A stretch of 64,000 bases of DNA from contig JAIWND010000007.1 in assembly GCA_025330725.1 (NCBI GenBank), forward strand, positions 620,001 through 684,000, read 5' to 3'. The notes under the pieces were generated by a model. The model worked only from the letters and a program-made list of their open reading frames with translations, did no database searches and was not told where the DNA came from. This document shows, piece after piece, positions 22,885-33,700 of the stretch (the stretch's first letter is position 1; every line of letters begins with the position of its first letter). A program made the translations under genes and the position numbers. The stretch comes from Chlamydoabsidia padenii. Its lineage: Eukaryota; Mucoromycota; Mucoromycetes; Mucorales; Cunninghamellaceae.

Positions 22885-24437
22885 ATGCCCGGACATCTTG
22901 ATGGTGAATCTACTACACAATCAAAGAATGTCAGAAGAAGAATAGCAGGTAAGCTAAAAACCATATGGTTTTGGTTGAAGGTGGACTAACTAATTGTCTT
23001 ATGTTGTTCTAGGGAACTGCCCAGGTTGTGGGTCGACTTCACATTCAAAATCTACTCATCGTCTCTGTCCTCATAATGCACGGAATCAGGAAACGCAATT
23101 GCCCACAGGTAAGGAGAAGAAAAGTATACTTGCTCTTTACTTTTCACCTCAAATCTTTTTACTTACTCTTTTTTTTCTTTCTTTCTTTAGATATGTTTTA
23201 GATGACCACGATACTACTAATACAAGTAACCCACGCTGTCCAAGACGCCAGTCTACTTCACATTGAAGATCAACACATCGCCTTTGTCCTGCTAATCCAA
23301 GTGAAAATGCAACTGAAGGTAAAATATACACCATATAATTCATATTTAATCATGTATACTAATCGGCGCTACTTTTATCATTATTATATGTGACTAATCA
23401 ACGTTGTAAAGGATGCGGCGCAACATCGCATGGAAGAAGGAATCATGATTTGTGCCAAGCAAAGACCACTATTGAAAACGCCGAACATGGTCCATGGTAT
23501 CGAAAAGCTGCATTAAGTTACTAATTCAATCATGAAGATGTGTTTGAACCCGACGTGTGTCATATGGATGGTCCAAACTATCGCCGTCATGTGCTGCCTG
23601 GGATGGACGCTGCCTGCAGCAGTTGTGGAAGCAAGATGTGACTATCAGAAAAACTCACAATCTCCAGTAACACGAATCCTGTCTTCAGTTTGTGCTGCAA
23701 CACTGGCAAGATCAACATTACATTACCATGTCCTCCTCCCGAACCTCTTTTGTCTTGGATTACGGACACCGACTTTGCAACCAGTATCAATAAAATATAC
23801 CCTGACCTCAGACAACATTAAAATCTCTCTTTTTACGCCACCCGTACCATCCTCGCGACGAAAAATGCATTTGTGGATTGGATCAACATTGAAGCAACAG
23901 AATCTTTCCCTGGTGAAGCCTAGACACACGACTCATTGATTGCCCTCATCGACAGCGACGATCCCTTCGACTACTCTATCAATTATCCTGTGGAATTCCT
24001 TCACTCATTGCATCCGAATGGTATGCCCGGTCACCTGCTCACCATCAAAATCGGGATGTCATTGATTGTCCTCTGAAATCTCAATGTAGATATGGTATTT
24101 GGAACGGGACAAAGATGTATGTGGTCAAGCTATTACAACACTTTATTCACTTTACAAGCAAAGAGTCCAAATACCCATCTAACCTGCGTCACCGACAATT
24201 GCCTGTCCGTCCTGCCTTTGTCATGACCATGCACAAAAGCCAGGGGCAAACTCTGAACCATGTTGGTGCATACTTGAAACAAAATGTATTCCCCATGGTC
24301 AGTTATATTTTGTATTGTCTCGTGTTGCTGATTTGGCAAACCTGTATGTGGTTTTCCCATGGTCTTCTTCCTCTTCTCCATCTTCTCCATCTGATCCTTC
24401 TGCTAATAACATGGTTTACCTAGACGTAATGCTGTAG
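22885..24437 (+). pseudogene. Internally deleted Helitron Rep/PIF1-helicase remnant
   Basis: The left part has three degraded C-x2-C-x5-H-type knuckles (for example NCPGCGSTSHSKSTHRLCP; the second has lost a Cys and gained a stop). It continues in several frames into a segment typical of Helitron N-termini: HVLPGMDAACSSCGSKM, a stop, KLTISSNTNPVFSLCC and a Pro-rich stretch. Near 23750-23775 it passes directly into the C-terminal part of a PIF1-like helicase: IYPDLRQH, ILATKNAFVDWIN, NYPVEFLHSLHPNGMPGH, FVMTMHKSQGQT (motif V-like) and, after a frameshift, HGQLYFVLSRVADL (motif VI). The Rep domain and helicase motifs I-IV, expected between them at over 1,000 residues, are missing. At least four stops and two frameshifts are visible. 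Helitrons move by rolling-circle transposition; this copy cannot encode a transposase. Confidence 0.85.
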
Positions 24438-25100
24438 ATTGTTTGGTATTATAGTTTGTCCCAATAGTATAGTTTGTCCCTTTTATTCCATCCTTTTTTT
24501 TTATTTTTTTATTTTTTTATTTTTGTCAATAAACGACCGGGTCGCCGACTGGCGTCTGAATGTAATTAGGCTATGACGGGCATTTGTATGTAATTGGGTT
24601 ATGACGGGCGTTGTTATAGTGTAGGTATTGGTTTTGGCATGATGAAAAGACTCTGGATTTTTTTTTTCAAACGTAAATTACTCCTCTTCTAGGCTACCCC
24701 TGGCAACGACACTTGGTTTGCTGGATTGGGAAATCCATGCAGAATCGGGATCTGAAATTAAAATACCGCCTTCACTTGCATGAATCAAATCTCGCTACTC
24801 TGTGTGCCTATCATTAGGACCAGGTGCGGGGGGCGAATATGATCAAGTGGGCCATACAGGTATAGGTAAATTTGCATGAATTGGGGTTTGAATATGCATA
24901 ATCACTTGTCAGTTGGGCTATAGAAGACATGCTATAGAAGCCGTGAACTCGACTATAGACTATGTTTTTTGGAGATTTTGGGATGTGAAAGCGGTGTCAG
25001 TTGAAATTTCGTTACTCATGCTAAATTCAAACCACGATTATCTTCCCACATGCATCTCCGCGTCGTTCACACACAGTGAAACAAAAAAAAAACGACGTTT
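24438..25100. other. Helitron 3' flank with palindromes and a short direct repeat
   Basis: A GC-rich segment with two adjacent small palindromes (CGACCGGGTCG and CGCCGACTGGCG, 24534-24554) is followed by a 27-bp imperfect direct duplication (about 24560-24615, core TATGACGGGC). This could be the 3' terminal region of the Helitron, though no certain CTRR end was fixed. A promoter-word variant (TTCAGATCCCG, minus sense) lies at 24746-24756. Confidence 0.35.
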
Positions 25101-26144
25101 TGAATAAAAGATAATGATCTCTATTCCTCTTCTTCCTCTTTTTTTCTTTCTTTATGTAACTATCAACTCTGCGACGATAAACAAAAGGTAAATGTATTGA
25201 AAGAAGGATGAGGAAAGACGTGTCTAACAATCTATTCTATGTATTCAACTCCCGCTCTGGTGCTAATGAGGCGCGGTTAAGAACTCTGGTCAAATTTGAC
25301 ATGGATGATGACAACTTGACTCCAAAGTTGCGAAGTGTTGTATGCTGTCCTGTCTGTAATATATTTTGGCGACGAAATGTTCGTGCGTCTAGAGACATCT
25401 GGTCTCTGGCCCTGTTCTCTGTGCTTGGATTCGTGCCTTCTGTGCTCACCCATAACCATGCTGTTGCTGATTTTTCCTCTGATACTCTTGCTCCTGCTTC
25501 TGATAACAATCTTTTACTCACAACATCCGGGTTATGAAAACCCGTTGGATGCACTGATTCTCTTGCGATAGTGAGCTCGACTTGAATAATCCGGGTAGTA
25601 AAAACCCGTCTGACGTATAAACTGTAAGTGGCACCACCTTTTCTTTTCCTTTTCCATCCCCTCCTTTCTATCTCATAGCTATTGTAATTTATTTTTATTG
25701 TCTGGTTTATTATGACAATAAATAAATTATTTGATCCATATATCTATTTGGATTTACAGTTGTTGCCTGCCTTTTTATTTTATATTTTATGACAGGTATC
25801 AAAGATCATGTATGGTCAGTCATTGTATTATATATGCATGAATCGCGGCGTTTGAACTATTATCTTTTCTTTAGCCTCATCCTTCCTTCCAGTTTTTGGA
25901 CGGTGCGTCCTTTCCAGCGAACACCATTGAAAGGAAAAGAAAATGAAGTGAGTCATGCATATGCAAACAGCCCTAGCTTTGCTTTCTACGCATGAATTGA
26001 ACTTTTCATTGGATACAACCAGTGGTGAGACCTTAAAAGTACGCAAACCCACTATAACACATGGTGTTTCTAATGATAATGGCACAATGGACTGCATGCA
26101 AGCTCCATGACCTCTGGAGTGAAAAAGAAGAGGATTCGAAATGT

Positions 26145-26155
26145 TTCAAATCCCG
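26145..26155 (+). promoter_or_regulatory. Recurring promoter word, exact copy (orphan)
   Basis: TTCAAATCCCG followed by AC, more than 1.1 kb upstream of the first transporter. A one-base variant lies 348 bp downstream at 26493. Confidence 0.4.
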
Positions 26156-27044
26156 ACAACCCGACTTTCCCCACACCCCAAAATAGAAATTTGATTATTC
26201 ATGCTCATCCCTTCTCCCCCCCCTTTTTTTTATTACATGAGATGGCCGATCGTATCGATGAAAGTTGAGTCTTATGGTACTTGCATGAGATGGTTTCATC
26301 CTCATACCATCTGAAGAAATCTAGATGGCCGCAGACAATGATCTTCCAATGGGGTATAATCATTCAACCTGGGTATATTTTTTCCACCTCATCATCAAAG
26401 AACATATGCTTTTTTAATCAAAACAATCTATTTTAGTGCGGTAGAAGTCTTCAGATGGTTGAGGAACAAAAAAAAAAAAGACCTACTCAGATTTCACATC
26501 CCGACACAAAAGAACCAGGGTAAGGAAGGGTTTGACAGGTATACTCGTACTTTCAAAATAACATACCTCGTTTAAAGCAAGTATAATATATGATCAATGG
26601 GAAAAAGAAAAGTAAAGTAAAAGTACAATATTAATAGAAAACAAAGTCTAGATCACCATATATGGGATCGTTTGTACTATCATTGGTGCGAAAGATCGAT
26701 AAAGGATCCACCAATCGGAGTCGTAAATTTGATCGTACCTGCCCCCCCTCCTCCTTTTCTTTTTTACGTCTTTTTCTCTTGGTTAGTACGACTGATTCAT
26801 TAACATAACCCGTTGAAACTCAAAAAATGAGAAAATAGCAATGCATGATTTCATACCCAATCAAGGAACACGAGAATAGTATGTATATCTGCATGGTGCT
26901 TCGAGCGTACTCGTTTTAAACTACCGATGTAAAACCTTGAGAGTTGTACGGAACGAGTGAATCATGAACCTTATTGAAAGGGAGGTGTATATTTTCACTA
27001 ACCAAAATACAAGGTACAAAAATAACGTTTAAAAGAAGTGGGAT

Positions 27045-27055
27045 CGGGATTTGAA
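27045..27055 (-). promoter_or_regulatory. Recurring promoter word, exact copy (transporter A)
   Basis: TTCAAATCCCG on the minus strand, 213 bp upstream of the transporter A ATG and just before a CT-rich leader. Confidence 0.5.
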
Positions 27056-27267
27056 TTTAATTTGTCAATATATTCTTTTCCTCTTTCTTTTCTTTTCTTT
27101 TCTCTTTCTTTCCATTCTTTTTCACTTTTCTCATTCAATACCAAAACAACAACAAAAAAGAAAAGACATATCATTTAAAACGGTGTTCTTTTGACAACAA
27201 CACTTTTTTATATTCCTTGTTGCCCTTATTGTCTATATTATATACCCAACGCGCGATCACAAGCAAC

Positions 27268-28082
27268 ATGTCAATGGATACAATTGAAGTGCCTTCCGAC
27301 ACCAAATACGATATGATGGCGATTGAAACACCACCCATTGCTCCTCTTCCTCCTCCAGTGGCTACTCATGTAGTAACCGCCAATCCAGCTCCTCTTGGTC
27401 TTTGTGCGTTTGCTTTGTCTACCTTTGTATTATCTCTTCATCTTATTGGTGCTGGTGTCTCTCTTGATGGACCTCAAAACATTGTTACCAGCTTAGCTTT
27501 ATTTTATGGAGGGCTTTGTCAAGTAATGCTCAAAAGAAAAAAGAAAAAAGTTTTGTGTAGACACTAATTCTTCTTCTTCTAATAGATCTTGACCGGTATG
27601 TGGGAATTCAGAGTAAGTCCATCATACAGAAAAAAAAAAACCATTAACCAACCACATTATATTAATCTACTAATTAGACCGGAAACACATTTGGTGCAAC
27701 GACATTTACAAGCTATGGTGCCTACTGGGTATCGTATGGCTTTATTTATCTACCAAGTTCCAATATCATGGATGGTTATGGTGGACAAACCGAAGCCTTC
27801 AATCATTCACTTGGTCTATTCATGATTGGGTGGGCTCTGTTTACTGGTCTGATGCTGATCGCCGCTCATCGATCCTGCGTTACCTTGGTCGCCCAATTCT
27901 TCATGCTGTTCCTCACCTACGTACTCACGGCGGCATGCAAATTCAATGGAAGTACATCCACCTCGGTGGCCAGTGGTGTCTGTGGTCTGATCACCGCCTT
28001 GTTGGCTTTTTACAATGCCATGGCCGGTATGCTGACTCCTGACAATTCTTTCTTTGTCTTGCCCATTGGTCGTCTTCCCTAG
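27268..28082 (+). CDS. GPR1/FUN34/SatP-family acetate transporter, paralogue A
   Basis: Three exons: 27268-27522, 27586-27612 (27 nt), 27678-28082; 228 aa. After a short Pro-rich cytosolic N-terminus comes the family signature [13 protein letters not shown], then six hydrophobic helices, with [14 protein letters not shown] between helices 2 and 3 and [16 protein letters not shown] near helix 4. Members (yeast Ady2/Ato, bacterial SatP) carry acetate and related monocarboxylates, or are linked to ammonium export, at the plasma membrane. It is first in a tandem set of three. It is the most diverged and has an extra intron immediately after GMWEFR that the other two lack. Confidence 0.93.
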
Positions 28083-28625
28083 TTTTTTGTATTTATAAAA
28101 TCATCCCTTCATTATGTAGTTTACCCCCCCCTAGTATATATTCATCTTTTTTTAAACATAATCTATTCATCTTTATAATAAAAACAAAATGATTTGCTCA
28201 TTTTATTGTCTCCGATCTTGATGGAAATATACCCCCTGGTTGAAAAATACTCCTTTTTAGTGTGGTACACACTCTGTCCCTCTCCGATTTACTCCACACC
28301 CCAGGATTCACTTTTTGGCTCCATGTGGGGTTATTTCGTGAAACGGATTATTATTATCGTAGGTTTCCTCATCATGATTCTCAAAGATTTATGCATACTC
28401 AGGTTTTACCTGTCAATCCCCTGAGCGGAATTTCAAAAAAGTTGATTTCTTTTCCTGACTGGACCCATCTTCTACAAGTTTTACATACATAAATAGTCGA
28501 GTGCCCTAATATACATTTTAGATATTAAGTTCCAATCAGTCTTCAGCCATTGCACACTGACAACTTTTGTACAAAGGGATGTGATTGGTGAGGAAGAACA
28601 TCCCCTATGTATGGGATTGGAAAAC

Positions 28626-28636
28626 TTCAAATCCCG
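28626..28636 (+). promoter_or_regulatory. Recurring promoter word, exact copy (orphan, with gene-like leader)
   Basis: TTCAAATCCCG followed by CATGC, then about 90 bp of CT-rich sequence resembling the leaders of nearby genes. Only short frames follow. Confidence 0.4.
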
Positions 28637-29380
28637 CATGCAAAAGTTGATTGGCGGGGAAATCGTAAAACGAAACTTTCTTTTATTTCTCCCCTTTCTT
28701 TCTCTTCTTCTTCCAACAATTCATCACCCTTTACCAAGATACTAGTTGAACTTGGGCATCAGTGGTATACTAATTCTACTGCGTTTTATACTTTTACTTT
28801 AGTAGGTTACGGTGAAACACGACGAAGATTACACAAATGGAATCAGCTACACAACAAGGGAACCACCTCTGCACTTTTATGAATATACTCTTTGCGATGG
28901 AAAAAAGGTGAATTATTCGACGAACAATAACCAACTTGCTGCTCTTTAGTGCGCAAGAATAACGAACAAAGTAATGGAAACTACTAAACCAACTCGCACA
29001 AGATTCTAGAACAAGGGCAACGGTGGGAAGGAGGGCATAACTGGAACAATTGGATTTAACGAACCAACAGTGTTGTCGATACACCTTGCAATGGTTTGAG
29101 GGTAAAGGTAACAACGATGCTATACTAGTTGTCACTGATTCTTCTTTCTTCGCTATGATCTCAAACTTTTCAAGTTGTTTGAATCCTCTCTCGGTGTTGT
29201 GTGCCGATATCATTAGGTTAACAGTATAGGCTTGAATTCAACCCAGAAATAGACGATTTGGCTCAAACGAATCTCTTTGTAGATAGGCTCCCATTACAAT
29301 AGTAGTAGTTTAGACCTTTTAGTAATAGTTATCATCGTCCAACAATCGTTATAATAAAATCCTTTGCCATCTATCATAAC

Positions 29381-29417
<37 letters not shown>

Positions 29418-29955
29418 GTTTGGTTTGGTTTGTGGGGCCGAGAAGAACCGTGGGGTTTTGGTCTCACGTTGTATGAACATCGTGCTACTTGAAAACAGAA
29501 AAAATAAAGTCTCGTGAATTTAAGTTATCATCTTACAAAGGAGATTTCACCTTGAATCTCTCCGCCATAGAAAAAAATGGGAATCAATTTGGGTAAAACA
29601 GAACAATTGTCAAGTGCATCTTCCGTCATACAGTACATACAGTACATTTCAAATCAAGGGAAGACACAAACACACATATACATGCCAGGGGGGAGCATGA
29701 ATGTAAAAAAAACAACTTGATGCTTGGTAAAAATTGTGGATCTTTGAGAAGACTCGAAAATACCCACAGAGTTAAGGTTTTCCCTCCACATCATCACACT
29801 CTCTGCATAACCAAGTGTATGAAATGGCTGTGTCATTCACACGAACTGTGAGTGGTGTGTTTGCCTGGAAGAAGAACTAAATAAGGAAAGTGTCCCGGTT
29901 AAATTCAGGTACCGTTGGTATCCCGTATACCTTCACCGTCAAACGAACCGAGTGA

Positions 29956-29981
29956 CGGGAGTTGAAAAACGGGGTATAAAA
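29956..29981 (+). promoter_or_regulatory. Transporter B core promoter: word variant plus TATA box
   Basis: TTCAACTCCCG (minus sense, 29956-29966) lies 9 bp before a TATAAAA box at 29975-29981, which is 80 bp upstream of the ATG. Confidence 0.5.
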
Positions 29982-30060
29982 TCTACCACCCCCTTTTTTC
30001 ATTTCTCCGCCTTTCTTTCTCCCCTCTCCCCCCTTTTTGCTCATTCTTCAAACACATCTA

Positions 30061-30795
30061 ATGGCATCTGAACAACATCAAGATCTTGAATCCAAACAAC
30101 AAGACACAATGGTCTCTCCTCCTCCTCCTCCTCCTCCTGTTGCACCTGTTATTATTGCTAACCCAGGACCCTTGGGTTTGAGTGGGTTTGCTTTGACCAC
30201 ATTTGTCTTGTCACTTCATAATGCTGGCGCGGGTTTACCTGCCACTTCTCCTCATGGTGTGGTTACTGGTCTAGCTATGTTTTATGGTGGTCTTGTCCAG
30301 GTAAAAAGAAAAGAAAAACATCAACGACATTATAGATTCCCAGGTACTGACACTTTGTATCTTTCTTTCCTTTTTTTTTTGACATACTAGTTATTAGCAG
30401 GTATGTGGGAATTCCGAACTGGGAACACATTTGGTGCTACTGCCTTTTCAAGTTATGGTGGATTCTGGCTATCCTTTGGCATGATCTTTATTCCTGGCAC
30501 TGGTATACTTGATAGCTACAAAGGTGATACGGTCACCCTGAATCAATCGTTGGGTTTCTATCTTCTTGGTTGGACGATCTTTACCGGCATCATGTTGATT
30601 GCTTCCCATCGGTCCTCTGTTGGTCTCGTCTCTCTCTTCTTTATGCTCTTCCTTACCTTTATCCTTTTGACGGCAGGGAAGTTTAACAATAGTCTGACTA
30701 CTCAAATTGCTGGTGGGGCCTTTGGTGTGGTGACCGCATTCATCGCATGGTACAAGTAAGTGACTCCCATGTTGGTATTCAACTCTCCATACTAA

Positions 30796-30838
<43 letters not shown>

Positions 30839-30924
30839 CTCTTTTTCTCAACTGTAGTGCTTTGGCAGGTTTGTTGACCAGGGATTCCTCTCACTTCCAA
30901 TTACCCATTGGTCGCTTGTCATAA
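30061..30924 (+). CDS. GPR1/FUN34/SatP-family acetate transporter, paralogue B
   Basis: Three exons: 30061-30300, 30391-30755, 30858-30924; 223 aa. It has seven consecutive prolines before [19 protein letters not shown], the six-helix body and the ending LPIGRLS. The first intron sits at the same codon as in paralogues A and C (after GGLVQ). The second, inside the WYN Asn codon near helix 6, is unique to B and holds a T-run of about 36. An in-frame ATG eight codons upstream (30037) was rejected because the start at 30061 gives an N-terminus like that of paralogue C. B and C are far closer to each other than to A, so the B/C duplication is the younger. Confidence 0.92.
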
Positions 30925-31574
30925 ACTGTAGTAATATCATCTTGTAAATGTAGTCAATTAGTGCAGTATCTTTTTTTTTTTTGTATGAAATTTAGTATTG
31001 TATCTTACTCCCTTTTTAATTCATTATTAACCTTCTACTCTAACCTCGATTCAATAAAAACACTGTTTTACACTCTTACAACTTGGGATAGGTGGCATGG
31101 TATCAATGCTGCTTGTCGATCTTAATGGCCATTTTTCTCTTTGTCTTTACATGCAACTCCTTAAAAAAACAAAAAAGGGCTTTGACTTTTTTTCCCCCTC
31201 CCTTCAAAGTGGCACATAATAAAGTTGTAGCACCAAGATATTGTCTTTCAACAATTCAGATGTTTACTTATTACACAAAAGGTCATGGTTGCTCATTTCC
31301 CTAATAAGAGTCTTGGGACCAAATTTAATCCCCCTTCTTTTCTCCGTAAAATCTGCATGATTGTCGGGATTTGAACATTCCAGTTCATGCAAGCGGCATT
31401 TGAAAACAGACATGGGGGATTATTAGGCAGGCAGGGGAAAAAGTAAAGAGTGGAATGTTCTTTGGAAAGAAGAGCGAAACATAAAATTCCTTGTCAATGT
31501 TAAGAGTGTGGGGTAAAGTATAAAGCCTGTTCATTAAATCGAAGAGATTTAAAGTTGAAGATGGGTGAGGAAGC

Positions 31575-31612
<38 letters not shown>

Positions 31613-32124
31613 TGATGAAGGGGGATGATCAAGAAAAGATGATTCGTGCCTTTTTTTTTTTTAACCATCCTCGATCAAATCTAATTACTTGTCATTCCTA
31701 TCAAGCCTGATTCCTACTCCTCTCTTCTTTTGTTCATACCATTTAAAACGTTGAACCCAAGTTATAATAACGACAAAGGAAACGACTTGCAAAAGGAGAA
31801 AACTTATTTTAGGTGAGAAATGCATATTCAACTTTTAAGGGTCAAAATGCATTTTACTACCGCTTGAATAGGAGATTTTCGAATGAATAAAACATAACGC
31901 ATTAAAATTGATCCTCCTTTCTCAGCATATAAAGTATCATCATCAACTTGAGCCCATTTCCTCACGTTCTTACAAACAAACTTGTCTCTCCTTCTTTATG
32001 TATCATCCCCTTTGATGACCCCTTAAAAAAAATCATCATTTACATTATAAAAGCTAGTGATAATCTTCCTGTTTTACATTCCCTTTTTTTAATTTTTTTT
32101 TCTCTCCTTCTTCTTTCTATCACC
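30925..32124. other. Intergenic between transporters B and C
   Basis: 3' UTR of B, then an exact promoter word (31365-31375) with a one-base variant 29 bp downstream (31394-31404), both minus sense. A run of 35 A lies at 31576-31610. A TATA-like CATATAAAG is at 31926-31934 upstream of C. No other gene is seen. Confidence 0.5.
31365..31404 (-). promoter_or_regulatory. Paired promoter words upstream of transporter C
   Basis: An exact TTCAAATCCCG (31365-31375) and a one-base variant TTCAAATGCCG (31394-31404) are spaced 29 bp start to start, both minus sense. This is the only close pair found. It lies about 720-760 bp before the C start. Confidence 0.45.
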
Positions 32125-32854
32125 ATGGCTGAATCACACGATATTGAATCAAAGTATCAAACTTCCGCACCACCCCCACCACCAGTTGCGCCGGTTATTA
32201 TCGCTAATCCAGGTCCATTAGGTTTGTGTGGCTTTGCACTAACCACCTTTGTATTGTCACTACATAATGCTGGTGCCGGTCTTGCCCCCACTTCACCTCA
32301 TGGCGTGGTCACTGGGCTTGCCTTTTTCTATGGTGGCCTTGTTCAGGTACCAACTTTTCAAACCCCGCTCATCACACTTCACTAACTTTCTTTTTCTCCT
32401 TTCCTTTTTGATTCTTGTTCAGTTATTAGCAGGTATGTGGGAGTTCCGAACTGGAAACACATTTGGTGCCACTGCTTTCTCCAGTTATGGTGGATTCTGG
32501 TTATCTTTTGGTTTGATTTTCGTCCCCGGAGCAGACATCATTGGTAGTTACAAGGGTGATACTGCCACTCTAAACAAATCACTGGGATTTTACCTTCTCG
32601 GATGGACAATATTTACTGGTATTATGCTGATTGCTTCTCACCGATCTTCAGTTTCTTTGGTTTCCTTGTTCTTTATGCTTTTCATCACTTTTATCCTGTT
32701 GACTGCTGCGAAATTCAACGGCAGCGTTGCCACTCAACAAGCCGGTGGTGGTTTAGGTGTGGTCACCGCTTTTATTGCTTGGTATAATGCCTTGGCAGGC
32801 TTATTGACCAAACAATCTTCTCATTTCACTTTGCCTACTGGGCCTTTAGCTTAG
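32125..32854 (+). CDS. GPR1/FUN34/SatP-family acetate transporter, paralogue C
   Basis: Two exons: 32125-32346 and 32423-32854; 217 aa. It has a Pro-rich start, [45 protein letters not shown], and a helix-4 segment [18 protein letters not shown]. It is nearly collinear with paralogue B but lacks B's third intron. Intron 1 contains a one-base variant of the promoter word (TTCAAACCCCG, 32357-32367), the only copy found inside a gene. The cluster may give condition-specific acetate uptake; that is inferred only from copy number. Confidence 0.93.
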
Positions 32855-33289
32855 ACTTACACCCCACCAAAATTGATCTTATTATTTTAAAAACTCGCGA
32901 TCCTGCTTTACCCTTTGATCCTTCTTTCTATATCCTAAACCTATCTAATCATGTTAATAAATGCTTTTTGTTGTAGATGAAAGGCCAATGGTTGGTTAGT
33001 TTAGGAATCTGCGTATAAAGCAAGAGGTCATCGTTATTATTTTCATTGTGGAGCGGCATGAGCATACAAACGAGCCGATTTACAAATCCCGCTCCGCCGC
33101 TCCGGAAACTTCAAAATAATCTGGGCGCTTTTTTCTTTCAAACTATCTCTTCCCAACTTTTTTATTTTTTTTTATAACTTTTATTCAGGATCAACCTCCA
33201 CATCTTGACTTGGCACCATTGATTTGTAAATTGAAAAGGTATGACGACTTTGATTTTGTCTAAACGATGGTAAAGAAAAAAAGAAAAGA

Positions 33290-33700
33290 AAAACTAGGAT
33301 TGGACTCATAGCTGTTGAATTTACAGATATCTTCCATCAACGACATTTGCTAAACAAGGTATATTCAACACCAACAATTTGACAATTTTATCTTTATCCT
33401 TTGTCATTTGGTCATTCATCCTCGATGGGTATAGAAAATAAAAGGGGACTTACAGCTTTTGACTTTAATAGATTACCTTCCAATCGACAACTCATACCAC
33501 TGAAACTCGATAAACACCAACAATGTCAGTGCTTATCCCTTTGGCCAATCATCCTAATTGTATAATAGGTATTAAAAAGAAAAAGCATAGGAAACAAACT
33601 CATAATCTTTGTCTTTATAGATGTCTTCCAGTCGACAGTTCATCAACACTGATAGTATCTACCTCTGTCAACCGGCCATTCATCCTTTTCGGGTAAGAAG
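33290..33700 (+). repeat. Three diverged exon-like units, each with acceptor- and donor-like ends
   Basis: Three units of about 130-150 bp each contain a TTTACAG/TTTAATAG/TTTATAG acceptor-like end, then a CTTCC-x-TCRAC-like block, a TTGGCCAATCATCCT-like block and a GGGTATAG/AGGTATTA/GGGTAAGA donor-like end. They follow a near-exact promoter word at 33081 and a leader with a splice-like GTATGA donor at about 33239. No continuous reading frame with a start codon was found. Confidence 0.35.

Larger units (their letters stand above)
25101..27267. other. Intergenic with two matching hairpins and promoter words
   Basis: A 330-bp stretch (25208-25560) is open on both strands and somewhat richer in G+C, but neither translation shows a recognisable domain. 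Two near-identical hairpins lie at 25528-25544 and 25592-25608. An exact promoter word is at 26145-26155 and a one-base variant at 26493-26503. The last 250 bp are the promoter and pyrimidine-rich leader of the first acetate transporter. Confidence 0.45.
28083..30060. other. Intergenic between transporters A and B
   Basis: Contains the 3' UTR of transporter A, an exact promoter word at 28626-28636 followed by a pyrimidine-rich stretch like those before real genes but no clear reading frame, a T-run of about 33 near 29384-29416, and the B promoter (word variant 29956-29966 and TATA at 29975). The 139-codon minus frame at 28794-29213 has no motif. Confidence 0.5.

Noticed and set aside
25208..25554. 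Overlapping 105-110-codon frames on both strands
   Set aside because: Neither translation shows a domain, intron or codon bias; openness probably reflects the local G+C rise.
28794..29213. 139-codon minus-strand frame between transporters A and B
   Set aside because: Cys/Ser/Phe-rich composition without domain, membrane pattern or promoter; probably random.
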